A stretch of 64,000 bases of DNA from CAMFKD01 sp964436955 (GTDB lineage Bacteria; Chlamydiota; Chlamydiia; Chlamydiales; JAJFMA01): NCBI GenBank assembly GCA_964436955.1, contig CAYTFC010000006.1:1-64000 (forward strand). Direction: 5' to 3'. Shown piece after piece: positions 41,403 through 50,045 of this stretch (positions are counted from its first letter, which is position 1; the number at the start of each line of letters is the position of its first letter). Under the pieces are notes generated by a model. That model searched no databases, was not told the DNA's origin, and saw nothing but the letters and a program-made list of their open reading frames with translations. The position numbers were made by a program, and so were the translations under genes.

Positions 41403-42830
41403 CTATTTAAGTGTCAGAACTAAGTAGCCGATATTTTCTCCCTGCCTAATTAGCAGAAGAACGCGTGAGCCTTTAGGGATATTATTCACTGCCTTGTGGA
41501 ATTGTTCAGCGGAATTGATCTTCTGTCGGTTGACTTCGAAGATAATTGAGTCCTTTTTTAGACCAGCCAAGGCAGCAATGCTGTTGGGGTCAATATCAGT
41601 AATTACCACTCCAGCTTGACCCTGCGGAAAGCCTAAGCGGCGCGCATTATTAGCGGTGAGGTCTTCAACCTTAATGCCGAGAATAGTTGTATCTTCTGCG
41701 GCTTTGGATTGCTTGTTATCAGCTTTGGACCCGACATTGACGGTGATGGTTAGAGGTTCTCCATCGCGCAAAACCTTCAATGTAACCGATTGTCCTGGTT
41801 TTGTTAGCGATATGGTATTGCGTAAGCTTGCTACAGTATCCACGCGCCGTCCATTTCGTTCGATGATAATGTCGCCACGTCTAAGACCGGCTTTGGCTGC
41901 AGGAGAACCATCTTGCACTTCGGCAACCAGCGCTCCTTCAACCTTATCAAGCCCAAACACCATGGCCAGGTCATAGTCGACGGGTTGTAGAACGACGCCC
42001 AGAAAACCACGCGTGACAGTGCCAGTTTGTGTCAGCTCATCCAGGACGTACTTTATCATCTCGCTAGGGATAGCAAAGCCGATCCCCATGTAGCCCCCGG
42101 TGCTACTGGCTATCGCAGTATTCATTCCAACCACCTCGCCATCGATGTTAAGCAAAGGCCCGCCTGAATTACCTCGGTTGATGGCAGCATCGGTTTGGAT
42201 GAAATCCTCCATGTCCGCGACATCGAGGTTAGCGCGGCCTTTAGCACTAATGACGCCCACAGTGAGAGTCTCTTGGAGGCCGAACGGATTGCCAACGGCA
42301 ATGGCCCATTGTCCCACTTCGATGTCTGCGGAACTACCCAGCTTCAGATAGGGAAGATTTTTAGCATCTACCTTCAACACAGCGATGTCAGTATTGGCGT
42401 CTTGTCCCAGCAGTTTTGCGCTGAATTCACGTCCATCATTTAACTTAATGAGAATTTCCTGTGAATCCCTCACCACGTGGCTATTAGTGAGAATGAGGCC
42501 ATCCGGGGATACAATAAAGCCGGAGCCCTGAGCCATTCTTATAGGCATTTCGCGAGGAGCTATATTGCGCTTAGGAGTACCAAAGAAGAATTCAAAAATG
42601 TCTGAACCAGATGGATCTATCTGTTGAGCACCCGAAGAACTTCCTAGGCTAGCTTTAGTGCGAATGCTAACGACAGCGGGGATGGCTTGTTGGGCTACCC
42701 CAGTAAAGTCAAATACCACTTGTTTGGTGGCTCCAAAGCTATGTGTGGGTTTTGCGCAGCAAAACAGGATAGCTGAGGTTATGAAGACGGTGAAGGTTGT
42801 TACTCGACTTGCAAGTTGTATGTTTTTCAT
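41403..42830 (-). CDS. htrA: Periplasmic serine protease/chaperone HtrA (Do)
   Basis: The 475-residue protein has a signal peptide (about 32 residues, FTVFITSAILFCCAKP). The trypsin-like domain has the full catalytic triad: His in ILTNSHVV, Asp in DANTDIAVLKV and Ser in NRGNSGGPLLN. Two PDZ domains follow (GFLGVVLQPVDYDLA..., and VITDIDPNSIAALAGLKKDS). HtrA degrades or refolds damaged envelope proteins; in chlamydiae it is required for replication. It lies downstream of the M20 peptidase on the same strand. Confidence 0.97.
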   Translation of the reverse strand: MKNIQLASRVTTFTVFITSAILFCCAKPTHSFGATKQVVFDFTGVAQQAIPAVVSIRTKASLGSSSGAQQIDPSGSDIFEFFFGTPKRNIAPREMPIRMAQGSGFIVSPDGLILTNSHVVRDSQEILIKLNDGREFSAKLLGQDANTDIAVLKVDAKNLPYLKLGSSADIEVGQWAIAVGNPFGLQETLTVGVISAKGRANLDVADMEDFIQTDAAINRGNSGGPLLNIDGEVVGMNTAIASSTGGYMGIGFAIPSEMIKYVLDELTQTGTVTRGFLGVVLQPVDYDLAMVFGLDKVEGALVAEVQDGSPAAKAGLRRGDIIIERNGRRVDTVASLRNTISLTKPGQSVTLKVLRDGEPLTITVNVGSKADNKQSKAAEDTTILGIKVEDLTANNARRLGFPQGQAGVVITDIDPNSIAALAGLKKDSIIFEVNRQKINSAEQFHKAVNNIPKGSRVLLLIRQGENIGYLVLTLK

Positions 42831-42844
42831 ATTGATTGCTCCAT

Positions 42845-44227
42845 TTACGTTTGGGTCCCGAGGATTTCGAGCGATCTTGCAATGATTAAATAGCCTTGAC
42901 GTAGACGATCAAGCCCAAAATGTTCATTTGGGGCATGAATGCAGTCTGTTGGCAATCCGAGTCCTAAAAGGACTACTTCGCTACCACTGACCTTTTGCAG
43001 TGATGCGACGATGGGAATCGATGCACCTTCCAAGATATAGCTACAGGGTTTATCAAATACTTCCGTAAAGGCTTGAGCTACAGCATTGACCCCTGTTGAA
43101 TCAGGTGTTGTTGAAATTGCAGGACCGCCACCTTCGTGAATGTGCGTGGATACTTTAATACCCGGAGGCGACTGCTTTTCTAGAAATGATGCCACGCTTT
43201 TAGCAATGGTCTGAGGGTCTTGATTGGCAACAAGACGACACGAAATCTTGGCTGAAGCTATTGCGGGAATAACGGTCTTCATCCCAACGCCTTGGAAGCC
43301 TCCGCCGATGCCGTTGATTTCTAGAGTTGGTCTGAGCCAGTTACGTTCAAGAGGAAGTAGGTTTTTCTCACCGCCAGTGGCATCCACGCCGAATTCTTTT
43401 TTATATTCGGCAGAATTGAACTGAAAGTCAAAAGACTGCTTTTGAGCTTCTGTGAGGGGAGTAATGGCGTCGTAAAAGCCAGGAACTGTGATGCGTCCTG
43501 AGGGATCGCGCAGCTTTGAGAGAATTTCTACTAAAGCGTGATTGGGGTTGTAGGCTAAACCTCCATGAGATCCAGAGTGTAAGTCGGTGGTCGTACCTGT
43601 ACAGGTGACTTCTAGGGCTACAAGACCCCTTAATCCCAAGGTGACGCTAGGGGATTGAGCATTTTTGATGCCCACATCAACTATAAATAGATAATCAGCC
43701 GCAAGCTCTTTTGCTTTGTCTATGAGGATTGCACCAAGACCAGCGCTTCCCACTTCTTCATCCCCCTCAATGATCAATTTTAAGTTGACCGGTAGCTTTC
43801 CAAATTTTTGACGCAGTGTTTTGATGGCGTGGAATACATAAAAGCATTGGCCTTTGTTGTCTTGAGCCCCTCTTGCAAAAACCTGATTGCCTTCGATGCG
43901 TGGTTCAAAAGGAGGAGTTGTCCATAGATCCAGGGGATCCACCGGCTGAACGTCATAGTGGTTGTAGATAAGAACGGTAGGTTTGTCTGGGCCAGCACTT
44001 AGGTCATGGGCGAAAATAACAGGATGTTGTTTAGTTTCCCAAGTTTCGACGACTAGAGGGATATCTACAAGGTACTTCTTAACCCAATTTGCGCAGGCCA
44101 GTACGTCTGGTTTGTGTTCGGGATTGCTGCTGATGCTGGGTATACTGAGGTATTGTTTGAATTCTTCAATGATGGCGTTTTGATTCGTGTAGAAATCGGT
44201 CTTTAGCATTGTCAGTAGATCGTTCAT
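42845..44227 (-). CDS. M20-family metallopeptidase (dipeptidase)
   Basis: The 460-residue protein starts at ATG 44227 (MNDLLTMLKTDFYTNQNA), with GAGGG just upstream. Zinc ligands and catalytic residues of the M20A/ArgE-DapE-CPG2 family are readable: YNHYDVQPVDP, GAQDNKGQ, IEGDEEVGSAG, VDVG and a late HAPNEHFGLDRL. The lid/dimerisation domain is in the middle (GSHGGLAYNPNHALVEIL). Closest in type are cytosolic non-specific dipeptidases, which complete breakdown of imported peptides. It lies 15 bp upstream of htrA. Confidence 0.9.
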   Translation of the reverse strand: MNDLLTMLKTDFYTNQNAIIEEFKQYLSIPSISSNPEHKPDVLACANWVKKYLVDIPLVVETWETKQHPVIFAHDLSAGPDKPTVLIYNHYDVQPVDPLDLWTTPPFEPRIEGNQVFARGAQDNKGQCFYVFHAIKTLRQKFGKLPVNLKLIIEGDEEVGSAGLGAILIDKAKELAADYLFIVDVGIKNAQSPSVTLGLRGLVALEVTCTGTTTDLHSGSHGGLAYNPNHALVEILSKLRDPSGRITVPGFYDAITPLTEAQKQSFDFQFNSAEYKKEFGVDATGGEKNLLPLERNWLRPTLEINGIGGGFQGVGMKTVIPAIASAKISCRLVANQDPQTIAKSVASFLEKQSPPGIKVSTHIHEGGGPAISTTPDSTGVNAVAQAFTEVFDKPCSYILEGASIPIVASLQKVSGSEVVLLGLGLPTDCIHAPNEHFGLDRLRQGYLIIARSLEILGTQT

Positions 44228-44344
44228 GGTGCCCTCGTTTAAGCAATGAGGGCGCATTATATTCAAGAGTCATAATGCATTGCAATGGTGTAAAGCAAAA
44301 GTTTGTAGGGATAGCCTTGTTCTTTTCTCTTGGTGCTGCGTCGC

Positions 44345-44423
44345 CGAAGCGGCAGTCCCTTTTTGGGCGAACTTGTCTGCCTCGGCGAGGCAGACCCACA
44401 AGGAAAAGGCAGCTTTGGTAGGG
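44345..44423. repeat. REP-like hairpin repeat, copy A
   Basis: The core (perfect hairpin CTGCCTCG/CGAGGCAG, followed by ACCCACAAGGAAAAGGCAGC) is shared with 49963-50040 over about 78 bases in the same orientation. Each copy sits just downstream of a minus-strand stop codon. Confidence 0.8.
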
Positions 44424-44469
44424 GGAATCGCTAAGCGTGTAGGGATAGGGTTGTCTGCCTCTGAGTGGC

Positions 44470-45000
44470 CTATTCTGCTTGATTTTCGGGACTACGTTGG
44501 AAGCTTTCCAGCAGATCTTTAGTAGTAATCACACCCATTGAAACGTCGTCTATTATTGAAACATATGTGCTTAGAATATCCTGGAGTAACACAAAAAGTG
44601 CTCCTACTTCTGTATACCGGGCATCTTTGCTATTTAATGGAAGCGAGTAGCGGTAGAAACAGCCGTTTACTTGTTCATCATACCCAAAGGCTCCTAGAGT
44701 TATCACTTTATTCAATAAATTAATGAGTTTAACAAGTTCCGGAATGCTCTCGGGGTTAACTTCATAGGGAAGAGAGTAGAGAATAGAAACAATATCAACC
44801 TCGGAGGTGGTTGCGAAAGTGGCTGCAAGTACTTCGCCGCTGATTATCGATAGAATAATGGTATAGACTTCTGTCTCACTTACTTCTGAATGCAGAGTAA
44901 CCAATAGATGAGGAAAAGGAATACTCTCTGTTGGCTCAAATAGCTCTGCTTCTAAGTCTTGTGAGATGAGTTTTTCGGCAATTTTTGTTAGGTGTTCCAC
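44470..45000 (-). CDS. YbjN/type III chaperone-like protein
   Basis: The 176-residue acidic protein starts with GTG 45000, which shares its G with the TAG stop of the gene before it (TAGTG), so the two are translationally coupled. The alternating strands and helix order (FPHLLVTLHSEVSETEVYTI, VNGCFYRYSLPLNSKDARYT, ALFVLLQDILSTYV) resemble the YbjN/CesT-like fold used by type III secretion chaperones. Size, acidity and coupling to a large effector-like gene fit a cognate chaperone. The fold call is by eye only. Confidence 0.6.
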   Translation of the reverse strand: MEHLTKIAEKLISQDLEAELFEPTESIPFPHLLVTLHSEVSETEVYTIILSIISGEVLAATFATTSEVDIVSILYSLPYEVNPESIPELVKLINLLNKVITLGAFGYDEQVNGCFYRYSLPLNSKDARYTEVGALFVLLQDILSTYVSIIDDVSMGVITTKDLLESFQRSPENQAE

Positions 45001-46763
45001 TAAGCTGAATCCTCCTTCGGCTCGTTGCGGCCTGCGGCTTGAGCAGCGAGGTTTTTGTAATATTCTCCTACGATGGTGTTATAGTCAGTGATGTGCCCCA
45101 GCCCTTTTTTATACTCTTGCTTTTCACCTAGGTGGCGGGTAACATCCATGACAAATTTAACAAAACCAGTTTCATCAACGATACCGTGATGTTTTATCAT
45201 GCTTTTCGGGGCTAATCCGTTTAGAATCATGTGTGCCAATCGAATTTCTACTCCAAGTTGCGATTTGGACATCCCCTTGACATGAGTGCGTATTTCTTCT
45301 GGCCCGAAATCGCGGCGGTTGTGCAGTTTTTCCTCATGTTTTTCTTCTTTAATCTCTATCCCAATCTCATATCCCCATTCAGTTAACATCAACACAAATT
45401 TTACTCCAGTAGTTCCAAGTGATAAGCCATACATGGTCGCTGAAGTGACGGGTTCTGGAATTAACGTGAGCAAAGAAAAAGTGCAGGCAGTCACGAGCGC
45501 TGCATTCTCGGCGAGCCCGATGCCATTTGAAACCATCTTTCTATTAGCCATTGTCTTGTGAATGTGCACATAATCTTTGATCAAAACGGATCGCTCCATT
45601 TCAATATCGGCCATTGCTTTACTGACTTCTCGAGTTTCAGGCGCAACTGTTGCGTCGTTTGCGATCGCGTTATGGTACCAAGCTCGTGCTTCGCAAGCGA
45701 CTGCTTCATACGACATTGCTTTAAGTAGCTCTTTAGAAGTCTTTGCCTTTACAATATTACGAACATGAAGTGTCCCTCCTACTCCACCCGCGAGCAAGCC
45801 CACCCCGGCTGTGACTGGGGTCAAAGCTGAACTTGCAGTTCCTACGTCTACTCCCATGGTAACGATCTTACCTGCCGATAAGGTATTATAAGCTATTAGC
45901 GTGGTACCTCGGGAGCCGTGACCGTATCCTTTACGCTCATGCTGCTGTTGTTCCTTCACTTTTTGGTCCATTTCTCCTAACCTATCATCTAATTCAGAGG
46001 GGGAGAGGTCGGAAGAATAGAGAGTTCTACGCGTGGCCTGTATGTCTTGATCTAATATAAATACGCTGGCCATTAGACCTTCGCGTTCGTTAATATGAGC
46101 CGCCATTTGATGTTGGTCAGGGGGTTGCCCACTTTTGACTAAGGTCTTAAATTCCTTTGCCATGTTTCTATCTAGTTTGACGATTTTATCAAAAAGCTCT
46201 TTCTTCTCATTCTTCATGTTTTTCAGATTCTTTCCGATATCCTTTCTTTCTCTTTTGGATAGGGTGGGATTATGTAATTCTTTTTCAATACTTTTAGCTT
46301 CTTTTTTGCATGCTGAAGCTTCCTTGTGTTCCATCACGCTCTCGATAGTAAATCCCGGACCAAGAGGTATCTCTTTGGCGATGTTTTCCTTATTGTCTTT
46401 TATTTTTTTAAAGAATTTTTTTGCGGCAGTGAGCGGTGCACTCAGCTTGGGAGGAGGTTTATCTACGCCTTTCCCCATCTTTTGTAACGTTGCTATCAGT
46501 TTCTCTTCCTTAGTGACCTCTGCATTTTCTTGCTTGCGGGATGCGAACTCTTCGGGCGAACGCTGAGAGAGTGTGATCACTATAGGTTGCGCCTGGAGCT
46601 CTGGAAGATCATAATGCTCGGGAAGCTCAGATTTCATTGGGTTTTGAGGAGACGATAGCAGTGTCTGGTGCTCCTCGGGGGTTTCCAATTTTTTAGCTTC
46701 TGGTTGTGAAATGCTATTATCGGGAATGTTTGAATATGATTGACTAGAGTGAATGCCATCCAT
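45000..46763 (-). CDS. Large effector/translocator-like protein coupled to a chaperone
   Basis: The 587-residue protein begins MDGIHSSQSYSNIPDNSISQ. The Ser/Pro-rich N-terminus (about 100 residues) is followed by a basic coiled-coil stretch (~130-280, rich in Lys/Glu). Two hydrophobic regions follow, near 295-335 (VTAGVGLLAGGVGGTLHV) and 410-455 (ALVTACTFSLLTLIPEPVTS), then a charged C-terminus. There is no signal peptide. Disordered N-terminus, coiled coil and paired hydrophobic segments are the build of type III translocators and inclusion-membrane effectors; the coupled downstream chaperone-like gene supports this. The protein at 60474-62288 has a similar layout. Function unproven. Confidence 0.6.
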   Translation of the reverse strand: MDGIHSSQSYSNIPDNSISQPEAKKLETPEEHQTLLSSPQNPMKSELPEHYDLPELQAQPIVITLSQRSPEEFASRKQENAEVTKEEKLIATLQKMGKGVDKPPPKLSAPLTAAKKFFKKIKDNKENIAKEIPLGPGFTIESVMEHKEASACKKEAKSIEKELHNPTLSKRERKDIGKNLKNMKNEKKELFDKIVKLDRNMAKEFKTLVKSGQPPDQHQMAAHINEREGLMASVFILDQDIQATRRTLYSSDLSPSELDDRLGEMDQKVKEQQQHERKGYGHGSRGTTLIAYNTLSAGKIVTMGVDVGTASSALTPVTAGVGLLAGGVGGTLHVRNIVKAKTSKELLKAMSYEAVACEARAWYHNAIANDATVAPETREVSKAMADIEMERSVLIKDYVHIHKTMANRKMVSNGIGLAENAALVTACTFSLLTLIPEPVTSATMYGLSLGTTGVKFVLMLTEWGYEIGIEIKEEKHEEKLHNRRDFGPEEIRTHVKGMSKSQLGVEIRLAHMILNGLAPKSMIKHHGIVDETGFVKFVMDVTRHLGEKQEYKKGLGHITDYNTIVGEYYKNLAAQAAGRNEPKEDSA

Positions 46764-46872
46764 AACATTTATTATAATAAATAAATAATTTAAATTTATA
46801 GATTATCATAATAAAATAAGGTTTTTTATTTTCGTTACATGACAGTTGCAGTAAATAGTTACTTATAAAAAG

Positions 46873-48612
46873 CTATTGGGATTGTTGAAAAGCCTGGTTG
46901 AGTTCCGTTCGCTGTTCGGAATGGGAGTGCAGTTCGGTAAGCAATTGTTTTGTGAGAGTGCTGATGTCTTTATGAGCCACCGGCTGTAAAACTTTGAAAT
47001 CAAGCACCTTCCAAGCGTGAGTGAGAAGTTGTGCGCTGGGGATAAACTGACCCACGTGATACAGCTGGCGTGCGGCATACACTTCCAACAGCCCCGGAAT
47101 ATTCACTGCCCCAGGCATTTGTAGCGCGTTTTCAAGAGCTGCTACATTAAGGATGAGGTCTCCTTGTAATGCTTCACGAGCAGCGATTTCTCTAGCGATT
47201 TGTCTACGTTTTGGCTCGTTTAAGTGGCTATCAAGATAGGTAGTCACTGAGTTGGGCTGTCCTTGTGATACACCTATAAGCACGCCAATAGCGAAAACCA
47301 AAAGAGTAAAATAGATCAGCAAGCTTTTGCGCACAAATCGATGATGTCGGGTCACTAAGTCTGGGTTGTCCTCGGCTTTTTGTAAGAACTGCATGCGTTG
47401 ACGAATGCTGTAGTGATGCCAGCTGGGGTGGTCATGAATATTTCCGGAGAGGTATCCCACTTCATTAAGAGCTTCCTTCATATGGCTTGGAGGCATTTCG
47501 ACATCGAAGCAAGCAAGATCGGCTTGACGTTCAAACATGCGTGAGAAGAAGCCAAACACCAAGCGAAAATAGATTGATAGGATCACTACATAAATCAGAC
47601 ACAATAGAACGGGTTTTAGTGACAGCCATGGGCCAGTAGGATCGTGAAAGTGCTGCAGGTCAAGATAGCCATTTAATGACGGTAGAAAGAGCTCTGTGAC
47701 AAGGCCTACCAAAATCATTGCCCCTAAAATAATGAAAGGATAGATGATCAAATGGCGGTGGCGGGTGTGTCCAATTTCATGCACAAGAACAGCTTCTAGG
47801 GACTCAGGAGACAATTGGTGTAGCAGAGCTGGAGTAAACATCACATAGCGAAAGCGGGGAATGACGCCAATAATGGCTGCAGTGAGGTGCTGTCCCATTA
47901 CCGGCCAGGTGAGCATGCCTGCATGTTGAAACTGTGCCTTGCGGCACCATGTGTTAAGACGTTCACGCGTTGGACCGGCTGGAAGAGGTTGGCAGTTCCA
48001 GCAATATGTTAGAAGGGGAGGAAAGAAGATGAGCATAGCTGTTACAAAAAAGGTGGAGATTCCCAAGCTAATGATCCATCCCATTGGACCATTAATGGAA
48101 AGCCATGCGACACCATCTTCAGGAAACAGCATCAGTAGGTCGCCCAGTACAGAAAAGGCCACAAATGGTATGGCAAACGGCATGAGAAATCTTAATGGAC
48201 GTAGAACATAGTGAAAACGGGAAGGCGCTGCAGAGAAGGATTGTCTCCGTAGCGTGGAAAAAAGACTCCAGTGAAAGATGAAGAGACCTATGAAATAAAG
48301 TGTTAATGACAGCAATATCACTGGGGTAAGCACTTGGTTAAAGGTCACTATGCGCTGCCCGGCAAAGTAAAAGAAGAAAAGCGCTAAGGCGCTCAGAAGC
48401 TCAATGTTGGCAATAAAAAGAAGGGAGCCACTGCGCTCACGTCGATTTCTTATTATTAATTGGTTCTGCCCAATAATAAGGATACAAACCAATGCATAGA
48501 GAGCGAGACCCCATAAAAAACCTCCAATTATAGAAAAGCTTTCAGCGGGTATTGGAGGGGCCATTGTGGCGATTAACAGCACCATGGCTAAAAAAAGAAG
48601 ATTGGAAAACAA
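46873..48612 (-). CDS. M48-family membrane metallopeptidase
   Basis: The 579-residue protein has several N-terminal membrane helices. The zinc motif LVHEIGHTRHRHL lies near residue 280, more hydrophobic segments follow, and the third ligand region is FERQADLACFD about 85 residues later. The family (HtpX/Ste24) removes misfolded membrane proteins. The extra ~180 C-terminal residues are soluble and helical. The gene stands alone, divergent from the M19 dipeptidase. Confidence 0.88.
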   Translation of the reverse strand: MFSNLLFLAMVLLIATMAPPIPAESFSIIGGFLWGLALYALVCILIIGQNQLIIRNRRERSGSLLFIANIELLSALALFFFYFAGQRIVTFNQVLTPVILLSLTLYFIGLFIFHWSLFSTLRRQSFSAAPSRFHYVLRPLRFLMPFAIPFVAFSVLGDLLMLFPEDGVAWLSINGPMGWIISLGISTFFVTAMLIFFPPLLTYCWNCQPLPAGPTRERLNTWCRKAQFQHAGMLTWPVMGQHLTAAIIGVIPRFRYVMFTPALLHQLSPESLEAVLVHEIGHTRHRHLIIYPFIILGAMILVGLVTELFLPSLNGYLDLQHFHDPTGPWLSLKPVLLCLIYVVILSIYFRLVFGFFSRMFERQADLACFDVEMPPSHMKEALNEVGYLSGNIHDHPSWHHYSIRQRMQFLQKAEDNPDLVTRHHRFVRKSLLIYFTLLVFAIGVLIGVSQGQPNSVTTYLDSHLNEPKRRQIAREIAAREALQGDLILNVAALENALQMPGAVNIPGLLEVYAARQLYHVGQFIPSAQLLTHAWKVLDFKVLQPVAHKDISTLTKQLLTELHSHSEQRTELNQAFQQSQ

Positions 48613-48666
48613 ACTTCACCCCGTTTTAATATGCGACGGATGCGATTGTATCTTAAGAGGGCCATA

Positions 48667-49653
48667 ATGAGCTATCCCGTTATCGATCTACATTGCGATC
48701 TGCTCTCATATCTTGCTGGACATCCATCAGCAACTCCCTTGGATCCGCAAGCGCGCTGTTCGATTCCTCAAATGCAAGCAGGCCGTGTGCGCTTACAAAC
48801 GCTGGCCATCGGTTATGAAACGAAGCCAGGATCGGCCGCACTTGGGTTGCGCCAGGCTGAATGTTTTGCAGCTATTGTACGTGACTATGCTGACTCTGTG
48901 CAGAAATTGAAATCTTCCAATTTTCTTCATGAAGATAAAATAAGCTTAGTTACTGCCATCGAAAATGCCTCCGCCTTTTGTGAGGAAGGTGAAAATTTGG
49001 TATCCAGCCTCGAGAGATTTGAGGAAATTGTGCAACTTTCCGGCAATCCATTATACATCAGTTTAACTTGGAATCATGAAAACCGTTTTGGTGGCGGTGC
49101 GCTAACAAGTGTTGGCCTTAAGCCGGATGGAAAGACTCTTCTTGAGTTCTTGGATGGACGCCATATTGCTGTTGATTTAAGCCACACATCTGATCAGCTA
49201 GCGCATGATATATTGGATTATATAAGAGCTAAGAATTTAGCAATTTCTATTCTAGCAAGCCATTCGAATGCGCGAGCAGTCACCCATTTACCGCGCAATT
49301 TGCCCAATGAACTTATTCAAGAAGTGTTTATATGTGGCGGGATTATCGGTCTTAATTTTGTGCGAAAATTTGTAGGTTCCGATTCCAGTTACTTTGTTAA
49401 ACACATAGAGACATTTTTTGAATTAGGTGGAATAGATTCGCTTTGTTTAGGAGCCGATTATTTCGTTGGCGATGACTGGTTCTTTCCGGAATTTCAGGAC
49501 TCGTCTTGCTATCCGCGGCTATTTGAAATTCTTGGTTTATCTCATGAAACCCTTTTAAAGTTGGCGAATGTCAATGCAAAGAAGTTTTTAGAAAGACTAT
49601 GGGGACCAGCTTTTCAAGAGCGATTGTTAGTAAGCGCTCCCTCTTCTCTCTGA
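48667..49653 (+). CDS. M19 membrane-dipeptidase-family protein
   Basis: The 328-residue protein starts at ATG 48667 (MSYPVIDLHCDLLSYLAG), preceded by AAGAGGG. Zinc ligands of the family are visible: the N-terminal DLHCD (H-x-D), LTWNHENRFGGG, VDLSHTSDQ and ASHSNARAV; the late GADYF replaces the usual GxDFDG. This last difference means activity should be checked. Bacterial homologues cut dipeptides, including D-residue ones. No signal peptide, so cytosolic. Confidence 0.88.
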   Translation: MSYPVIDLHCDLLSYLAGHPSATPLDPQARCSIPQMQAGRVRLQTLAIGYETKPGSAALGLRQAECFAAIVRDYADSVQKLKSSNFLHEDKISLVTAIENASAFCEEGENLVSSLERFEEIVQLSGNPLYISLTWNHENRFGGGALTSVGLKPDGKTLLEFLDGRHIAVDLSHTSDQLAHDILDYIRAKNLAISILASHSNARAVTHLPRNLPNELIQEVFICGGIIGLNFVRKFVGSDSSYFVKHIETFFELGGIDSLCLGADYFVGDDWFFPEFQDSSCYPRLFEILGLSHETLLKLANVNAKKFLERLWGPAFQERLLVSAPSSL

Positions 49654-49669
49654 TTTACCGGTTCCTTGA

Positions 49670-49864
49670 TTACTCTCCAGGGGAGAGGTTGGTCTGTTCT
49701 TGGGAGGTTTCATCGTCGGCTATCGGCTGTAGAAGAGCCAGGCCATGGTCTATGGCAAGCTCGGCTGCCGTGGTCGCTTCGCAGGAGATCCAATGACCGG
49801 AATGGCCTGTCTGAACGAAGCAGTTCACCGCGATTAATGCCAAGATCATAAGGGGATTTCGCAT
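49670..49864 (-). CDS. Small hypothetical exported protein
   Basis: The 64-residue frame MRNPLMILALIAVNCFVQTG... has a signal-peptide-like N-terminus and an acidic Gln/Glu-rich end. GGAGG directly abuts ATG 49864, which is closer than ideal; the frame is open back to 49963. It is convergent with the M19 gene. It may be a real short secreted protein or chance. Confidence 0.35.
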   Translation of the reverse strand: MRNPLMILALIAVNCFVQTGHSGHWISCEATTAAELAIDHGLALLQPIADDETSQEQTNLSPGE

Positions 49865-49962
49865 CCATCCTCCATCTAAGTTACTGATAGGCACGCCATT
49901 ATATAGGGACCTTACTTTATGGGCAACGGGTCGATTTTTTTTGAAAAATGACCGCGGAATCA

Positions 49963-50040
49963 CGAAGCCGCCACTTCTTTTAGGCGAGCTTGTCTGCCTC
50001 GGCGAGGCAGACCCACAAGGAAAAGGCAGCTCTGGTTGGG
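49963..50040. repeat. REP-like hairpin repeat, copy B
   Basis: Same element as 44345-44423, with the perfect CTGCCTCG/CGAGGCAG hairpin. It lies 5 bases beyond the stop codon of the M16 protease gene (minus strand). Confidence 0.8.
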
Positions 50041-50045
50041 ATGTT

